64,000 bases of DNA, from NCBI RefSeq assembly GCF_037975245.1, contig NC_092576.1, positions 9,069,501-9,133,500 on the forward strand, written 5' to 3'. This document shows positions 57,671 to 64,000 of the stretch, piece by piece (the first letter of the stretch is position 1; each line of letters begins with the position of its first letter). This stretch comes from Apostichopus japonicus. Taxonomy: Eukaryota; Echinodermata; Holothuroidea; Aspidochirotida; Stichopodidae. Under the pieces are notes generated by a model, which ran no database searches, was not told the DNA's origin, and was given only the letters and a program-made list of their open reading frames with translations. The translations under genes were made by a program, and so were the position numbers.

Positions 57671-59410
57671 AACTTTGACCTCGTATAACTTCGCACACGA
57701 AGGTCACACGGGGGTCAACCTATTGACATTTATGATCAGAAGGCACCTTTGACATCTGAAAATAGCATCGAAACTGTAAAAATCCCCAAAACACGAAAAG
57801 GTCACCAGAGGTCAAATTGAGGTCAAGGGTCACCCAGATGCGGGTCGACAACTGGATTACATTGAAGCAACTCCCAACCTTAACGGACAGTTCGTTCTCA
57901 AGTTATCACAAAAATACTAGTTTTTTATCATTAATTGACCTTTGGTGACCTCGGATCACATGACCGTTAAGTTTGAAAATATTCCCCTATACCATTTGCA
58001 ACTTGTCCCAAAATATCAACCGTGTCACAACTTGGAACTGAGAGTTATTGCATTAAATGTCTGAAAATTAACTTTGACCTCGTATAACTCCGCACACGAA
58101 GGTCACACGGGGGTCAACCCATTGACATTTATGATCAGAAGGTACCTTTGACATCTGAAAATAGCATCGAAACTGTAAAAATCCCCAAAACATGAAAAGG
58201 TCACCAGAGGTCAAATTGAGGTCAAGGGTCACCCAGATGCGGGTCGACAATTGGATTACATTGAAGCAACTCCCAACCCTAACGGACAATTCATTCTCAA
58301 GTTATCGCAAAAATACTAGTTTTTTATCATTAATTGACCTTTGGTGACCTCGGATCACATGACCGTTAAGTTTGAAAATATTCCCCTATACCATTTGCAA
58401 CTTGTCCCAAAATATCAACTGTGTCACACCTTGGAACTGGGAATTATTGCACTAAATGTCTGAAAATTTACTTTGACCTCATATAACTTCACACACAAAG
58501 GTCACCTGGGGTACACCTATTGACATTTTTGATTGGTGAGACGTGAATATAGCATCAAAACTGTAAAAATTCAAACATTTTTTTCTTTGCCCATTTTCTC
58601 ACCCAAAATACTAGTTTTTTAACATTAATTGACCTTTGATGACCTCGGATCACATGACCGTTAAGTTTGAAAATATTCCTCTATACCATTTGCAACTTGT
58701 CCCAAAATATCAACCTTGTTACACCTTGGCTCTGGGAGTTATTGCATTAAATGTCTGAAAATTAACTTTGACCTTGTATAACTTTACACACAAAGGTCAC
58801 CCAGGTGTCAACCCATTGACATTTTTGATCGGAAGGTACCTTTGATATCCAAATCTAGCATCAAAACCAAACATTTTCTTTTTCGCCCGTTTTCTCCCAA
58901 ACTAAGCACATTTTTTCTAATGTGACCTTTGACCTTTTGACCTTGGTTTCAAATGTAGTTTGATCTGCTGATTCCAAAAATCAACACGATAAGTCTGTAC
59001 AGCCATCCTAACTCCGACCGAAAACTTTGACCCCTTATAAGTTCGCACACAAAGGTCACACGGGGGTCAACCTATCGATATTTATGATCGGAAGGTACCT
59101 TTGACATCTGAAAATAGCATCGAAACTGTAAAAATCCCCAAAACATGAAAAGGTCACCAGAGGTCAAATTGAGGTCAAGGGTCACCCAGATGCGGGTCGA
59201 CAACTGGATTACACTGAAGCAACTCCCAACCCTAACGGACAATTCGTTCTCAAGTTATCGCAAAAAAACTAGTTTTTTAACATTAATTGACCTTTGGTGA
59301 CCTCACATCACATGACCGTTAAGTTTCAAAATGTTTCCCTAACCAGTTCACAACTTGTCCCAAAATATCAACCTTGTCGCACATTGGCACTGGGAGTTAT
59401 TGCAGTTTTA
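57671..59410 (+). repeat. Tandem array of five units of about 260-400 bp
   Basis: Units start with AACTTTGACCTYGTATAAC or a close variant at about 57671, 58070, 58470, 58763 and 59022. The first, second and last are nearly complete and very similar; the third and fourth carry internal deletions. Within a unit occur CACACGGGGGTCAACC, CACCAGAGGTCAAATTGAGG, CCCAGATGCGGGTCGACAA, and a GATCACATGACCGTTAAG block. The AGGTCA half-site-like word is very frequent. No ORF is maintained. Confidence 0.85.
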
Positions 59411-59570
59411 GTATTTTGGGTTTTTGGACCATAACTGACCTTTGGTGACCTTTGTGGGCACCAAAAACAATAGGGTTCATCTACTCACTATGGGCCACCC
59501 ACCCACCAAGTTTGATCATGATCAGTCAATCCCTTGTTGAGTTATCGTGCATACAAGCTTAAGCGTCACA

Positions 59571-59621
59571 CACACACACACACACACACGCACATACACA
59601 CACACACACACACACACGCCA
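59571..59621. repeat. (CA)n microsatellite
   Basis: A CA dinucleotide run interrupted by CG and TA, within the 3' part of the hairpin-ended repeat. The sister copy at 52160 has a shorter run at the same place. Confidence 0.9.
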
Positions 59622-60042
59622 ACCTGAATACATAGGTTCCTTTGCTTTTAGCAAGGAACCAAAAACTAACCTGGTTTCGATATTTACAAGTGACAAGCTT
59701 ACCTGACTCAATTCCCTCCTACCTACCCACAAGGGGGATGGGACGCAGCGTGGCGGAGGAGTGGTCGATCTATCTTGAAAAAACTTATAGTGATATAAAC
59801 AAATAACAGATATTAAGAAAGAAATTATTTTAACAATACAAAGTTTTCACCTTTTGTCACCAAGAACCTCAGACAACCTATGAGATCCACTAAACCAACT
59901 GAGTAATTTCTGAGGCACCTAGTTAGCAATTCGCATTCACAAACACTCAATCTTCACATTTTGCTTTGAAAGTTCTCACAGAAATTTATTAGGCATTGTG
60001 TAGAAGAATTTTCAGTGGTTTTGATGGTCATTTGTCTCTTAC

Positions 60043-60387
60043 CTTGCCACATGACCTTGGCTTTAACTGTAGAGTTCACAGGTTGAATATTCCTGTCAGT
60101 TCCTGACAAAAAGCAATGGACCATAGTATCGATGAATGTCTCATCAACAATGTAACGACAGCTAGTGATGATGTCATAGTAACCACTGCGGTGAGTGTCA
60201 ATCCTGTCGGTGATCAGAGAAAGACAACGGAGATCTGGAAGGGTGTACAAATCAAGATTCAGGTCATAGTGGTGGGGTACACCCTTGACAGAACAGGTAA
60301 TTGTTCCTTCCGTAGTCATCATGAGTGTGCAGGCTTCTGATTGACTATAGCATCCATCAATAACAGGCACAGGGAGCATTGATGTGG
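60043..60387 (-). CDS. Membrane-proximal Ig-like domain exon of the receptor gene
   Basis: A TTTATTTTTCAG acceptor precedes 60387 and a GTAAGA donor follows 60043. The 345-bp exon is phase 1-1, usual for extracellular modules. It holds a B-strand cysteine in GTITCSVKG and an F-strand cysteine in TMVHCFLSG, about 60 residues apart, with YDLNLDLYTL between. There is no clear tryptophan after the first cysteine nor a D-x-G-x-Y-x-C motif, so it is a divergent C2-like Ig domain. Extra cysteines in DGCYSQSEACTL may form a second disulphide. It ends at VMWQ plus one base and joins the stalk exon at 52544 in phase. Confidence 0.75.
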
Positions 60388-61075
60388 CTGAAAAATAAAG
60401 AAAGAAATAACAGATGCATAACCACTTACTATATACAGAGCAATAACTACTCTGAAAGTCACATAAATGTGTATTACTTAGGAAAATATCAGTTCAAATT
60501 TATGCTTAAATATTTAGCAGTAATTTCAATACCCTTCTGACGTAACACTAAATCCACATTCACAATTTCATATGTTTCAGAAAAGTGTTGGATTAACTTT
60601 GAACATACTGTAGCCTACTTCAAATTCCTTGAGAAGCTCCTCAGTAGGATTTCTTTGATAGTTATAATGTCAGTTCCATCAAGAATTTGCACACAGTACA
60701 ACTTTGACAATGTGATTGATGCAGACTACAGACACGTAACATTCTGCTTGCAGAAGACAAATAAGGGTTCCATAATCACTTTTAAAGACATTGATTTCTG
60801 ATGGGTTCCCATGTGACAAAAACTTTTCCCCTATGACATGTGAAAATGCTGGGAGAAAGGAAGCTTATGTTTTTCAACATGCAGTACGTAATCAACTTTT
60901 AATATTTAACCACAAACTTGTAACATGTTGACCATTGATGAATTGAATGTGTAAAGGACAGTACTGGCAACAAATGTCACTAAGTTAGAACTAGCACTAA
61001 CTGTGGACAAGTTTCCAAGGATCTCCCTACTCTCAACTGATTTCAGTCATGGGAGTGAGATTATCAGTGTTATTC

Positions 61076-61190
61076 AAGTTCTTAAGAAATCATTACAGCT
61101 ACTGAGAGTGTTGTGCATACTACCATACAGCAAACTTATACCTGCAACTACATAGCTTGAGGTTACTGCGATATTAGCCGATTCATCTCT
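61076..61190 (-). repeat. One arm of a diverged inverted repeat flanking the Ig exon
   Basis: On the minus strand it reads AGCTATGTAGTTGCAGGTAT, a CTGTATGGTAGTATGCA block, then CACTCTCAGTAG and GATTTCTTAAGAAC. The plus strand at 62130-62216 has the matching blocks CTACGGTATGGTAATATGCA, ACTCTCAGCAAC and GATTTCTTAAGAAC. Identity is roughly 70-75%, and both arms translate to similar ISLxYGxMxNTLS text. Confidence 0.65.
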
Positions 61191-61282
61191 ATGTGCTATG
61201 AATTTTTTTATCCAGTAATGTCTCATCCGCGTTTGTAACAATGCTGGGATGATGTAATTTACTGCATAAATTAAGAGCTTAC

Positions 61283-61612
61283 TTTCTGTTACAAGTAACT
61301 CCACTGTAGTGGCCTCTGGGTACTTGTCTGCTGCCTGACCTGATACTCTGCATTGTAGGATAAAATGTTGGGTTGAATCACTCAGGACCCGGAAGCTTGA
61401 GGTAAGTGTGATATTAACCGTGTCATTTCCATTTACTGTGATTTTATTTTCATTATCCAGTAAAATCTCATCTGATGAATCCGGGAAGATTGTTACCAAC
61501 TCTAAAGAAACATCTTGTGAGACTTTATCCATTGAGCATGTTAGTTCCCCTTCTCTGTTCACATCCAGGACTACATGCTGCTGATTGGCCAAACCATTCA
61601 CTACTGGGAAGC
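61283..61612 (-). CDS. Distal Ig-like domain exon of the receptor gene
   Basis: A CTTATTTCATCTTGTTAG acceptor precedes 61612 and a GTAAGC donor follows 61283. The 330-bp exon is phase 1-1. Cysteines occur in GELTCSMD and FILQCRVSG, about 65 residues apart. NDTVNITLTSSFRVLSDS fits the D-E strands of a C2-set Ig domain, and NDT and NIT are glycosylation sequons. It joins 60387 in phase. The upstream open frame (to 61706) could include a hydrophobic TISYFILLGF, but the acceptor makes an intron more likely, with signal-peptide exons further right. Confidence 0.75.
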
Positions 61613-62117
61613 CTAACAAGATGAAATAAGAAATTGTTTGTCTCCTAACTACTGTATGCAATTTTGTAACCAAGAGGAATGATGGTGTTACCCCTCTGAT
61701 CTTCAAAAACTGTTTGACACACAGGGCTTACTGACAATTGGATGCTTTCAGGCAAGATAGTAAGTAGATAGTATGTTTAGCTAGTACAGCAATGTAAGTT
61801 ACAGACTGAAAAAGAGCCAAGGCAAATTTTAAAGAATCTTTGCAGTTGGCATAAGTTGTTCAGATGTTTAAATTAGTCTGCCGGAAAAAGGCTGATATAC
61901 AGCCATGATCAAGTTACTGTGGGACAGCATACTACATTTTATCATCACAAAATTATCACAGCTTTATGATTTAACCATCTCCTTACGGTCAGGTGCAAAT
62001 ACCTGCTACGGTATGGCAAGAAAGTGTTTTGTTTATTTCGAAACTTGGCAGTCCAAACAGTTAAATATTTCAGCAATGTCTGAAAAGGTTGCAAAATATT
62101 CCACAAAACTCTTTGGG

Positions 62118-62225
62118 GGAGCTTCGATCACTGTAAGCAACATAGTTCCTGCTATCAGCCTACGGTATGGTAATATGCAAAATACTCTCAGCAACCTTTA
62201 TGATTTCTTAAGAACTTGCACACAA
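62118..62225 (+). repeat. Other arm of the inverted repeat
   Basis: This is the partner of 61076-61190. The pair encloses about 930 bp including the Ig exon at 61283-61612. It may represent two insertions of one unknown element in opposite orientation. Confidence 0.65.
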
Positions 62226-62318
62226 AAACTGAAAATCCCCATGACTGATACAAGTTTTTGGCAGGGATTTCGTGGTAATGCATCCACTGTTAGTATTTGT
62301 TCTAACAAAGTGCTTTAG

Positions 62319-64000
62319 TGAGGGAGTTTCATAACTTTTCCAGTGTGTAAATTGGGTATGAGATGATGAATACTGTACAGCATCATTGTTATCAATGCAG
62401 GATTCAGCATCCGGGACACAATGTTTTAGCCACTGACGTAAAATCTTCAAACAATTGCTTCCTATGGATGCAACTCATTTTTCTTGATAAACAATCCCCA
62501 TGTACATACCCACAACAAGGCCTATTCAAAACACATTATTGAATGAACATCTGTCTTTGTTTTCAAAATATGACAACCTCTTCTCAAAAGAACCAAAAAA
62601 TTTTCCAATCTTAAAGGTGACTGCTTCGAAAACAAATATGATCATAACTAACCAATCGCAAGGTACAGAGTTAGCAAAATTACCTTTACATCGATTTTCA
62701 TGCTTAACACAGTCAATGCTTTAAAATTTCCTGTGATTTGATTGGCTCATAGTCCCTGACCCAGTGTCAGCAAACATTAATCTGCAGTGCTTAATGAACA
62801 CAAAGTATAGTATGCTGTTGAACTGCAAAGTCAGTACTTAAACATTACTTTCCCCTGTATGTGGAGAGATAGGGAAGTTTGCAATAAAAATGAAACAGTT
62901 GAACTGTTTCTGAGACTATCACATAATATTTGAATCATTGTTTTGCTCACTTAATGTTATGAGTTGAGACAATTGCATACATTTTCCCTGTCACTTTGAC
63001 AACATGCTTCAGAAAACAATTCTGCAACATTTAAGTCTAAACTATAACTTCATACATCATCGAAAAAAGCTATTAAAGCGAGAGTTCTTAATCTTCATTG
63101 CATAAAAAGATATTTATAACTTGGGATTGTGCCAGCTAACCTATAGTGGTGGAGGAATAGGGAAAATTCATTCAACTTCATATAAAACTTATGAATAAAA
63201 TTGCATTGAGTAACTGGTAATTGTAACTTGCAACAGGGATTCATATAAGTGGTAAGTAGGCCTTTCAGGTGCTTGTTCATGTGTTCTTGAGATCTACACT
63301 GTACACAATATTTTCTATATATTTAAAGAGGTTAAATTAAATCAGTTGAAAAGTGCAGTGTTTTTATGCTTGCAATTTCTGTCCAAGCACTCGTTTTACT
63401 TTACGTTGATATCCAACCTTAACAGCACATGATTAGTCTATAACATTTTCACAGACACTAAGTAGGGGAGTTGAATACCTTACAGTAGTGCCCATTGTAT
63501 GATGTGTAGGTCGGCATATATGGTAACTAGTCTGTGAGAATATTCCCAGCTTCAGAATTTGACAGTCATTTTGTAGTTGTACAGTATATTAGTAAAGGGT
63601 TCATCATTTGATGTTTTTTGGTGTGTCACACATTAGAGGCCTAGAGATCACTAGACTATTCTGTTGCTTTCAAGCCAATGTGTTGTAATATGTCATTATA
63701 ACTGAGTGTAATACATGTGTTCCTGTAGAGGTATCTTAAAGAACATGTTTTCATGGAGGATTGCAGGGACGCAAGATTTTCTGAGCGGACACAAACATTT
63801 TTAAGACGTGCATCCCGCGCACCCAATTTTTAAAATCTTAACAACAACACTGATACAGTATTTGGATGTTTTTTTTCTCTGGAGTAGCTTTATAGGTAAC
63901 ATTGGAGTATTCACTACTCAAAATGAATATATGATTAGCAAGGGAAAAAGAGTCTGTGTTGCAAAGATGTTTATTTTGGGATATGGGTTGTGGTGTTATT
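62319..64000. other. No recognised feature
   Basis: The 5' exons of the minus-strand receptor gene would be expected here or beyond the window. I could not find a signal-peptide or further Ig exon. Short ORFs on both strands show no motif. Confidence 0.35.

Larger units (their letters stand above)
57130..59667 (+). repeat. Large composite repeat with a 3' hairpin and CTAA end, possibly Helitron-like
   Basis: The interval contains two diverged copies of a block around GATATCAATTGCAACACACA and CAGTGTGTGRAGACTATCTA (57218 and 57529), then the tandem array at 57671-59410, a CA-run and a terminal stem GGTTCCTT(T)GCT / AGCAAGGAACC (59634-59660) followed by AAAAACTAA. The copy ending at 52240 has the same end with AAAAACTGA. 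A hairpin a few bases before CTRR is the 3' end of Helitrons. No Rep/helicase sequence is present and the 5' end is unknown, so the class is a hypothesis. Confidence 0.5.

Noticed and set aside
59690-59762. Proline-rich exon candidate (RSTTPPPRCVPSPL) with a GTAAGC donor, minus strand
   Set aside because: It lies between the Ig and stalk exons, but its 71-bp length breaks the frame of the 60043 to 52544 junction, which joins cleanly without it.

Overview
This is a eukaryotic window: AT-rich, intron-bearing, repeat-dense DNA with no operons, no long intact ORFs, no rRNA gene, no intact tRNA gene and no CRISPR array. The mixture of hAT, foldback, DIRS-type and CR1/Daphne-like transposons, Ig-domain receptor exons and a degenerate tyrosine-kinase-like domain fits an invertebrate deuterostome. 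An echinoderm, perhaps a sea cucumber, is my best guess, made from texture and family content rather than from any marker gene.

Right part (46-61.6 kb, minus strand): the best supported gene. Six exons chain with matching phases: two Ig-like domain exons (61283-61612 and 60043-60387, both phase 1-1), two exons that together make one transmembrane helix (52461-52544 and 51080-51156), and two short cytoplasmic exons (47697-47715 and 46933-46988). A candidate last exon with a stop lies at 45974-46042. The product would be a single-pass Ig-superfamily membrane protein. Its 5' end (signal peptide and any further Ig domain) was not found and may lie beyond 64 kb. Its introns hold a 1.9 kb hAT element with a perfect 8-bp target duplication (48966-50842), a broken DIRS-type retrotransposon (55030-57060), a tandem array of roughly 260-400 bp units (57671-59410) and repeats that end in a 3' hairpin.

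Middle part (18-30 kb): an Ig exon with a probable signal peptide on the minus strand (26239-26575) lies among three plus-strand pieces that resemble a tyrosine-kinase domain (18233-18335, 25311-25438, 28164-28291). The pieces are degenerate and out of canonical order, so this looks like decayed or rearranged receptor-kinase copies. A 5'-truncated LINE with reverse transcriptase follows at 28985-30470, and a second LINE 3' fragment lies at 34486-34960 on the minus strand.

Left part (1-18 kb) and scattered sites: mostly mobile DNA. Three elements have terminal inverted repeats, internal tandem repeats and 9-10 bp target duplications (2353-2773, 3788-4594, 21226-23984). They look like foldback or Mutator-like elements, and the third interrupts an ORF whose frame is continuous on the two sides. 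Several hAT-type elements carry 8-bp duplications (7765-8808, 15665-16031, 16436-17743, 44425-44853). A core motif of about 100 bp recurs five times among them. Two proline/tyrosine-coding minisatellites of the same unit lie in opposite orientation at 40.0 and 45.1 kb. A roughly 230-bp satellite appears at 10.5 kb and, inverted, at 3.4 kb. Large intervals (0-1.35, 8.9-10.5, 12.7-14.7, 30.5-33.6, 35-37.8, 41-43, 62.3-64 kb) show nothing I can support.
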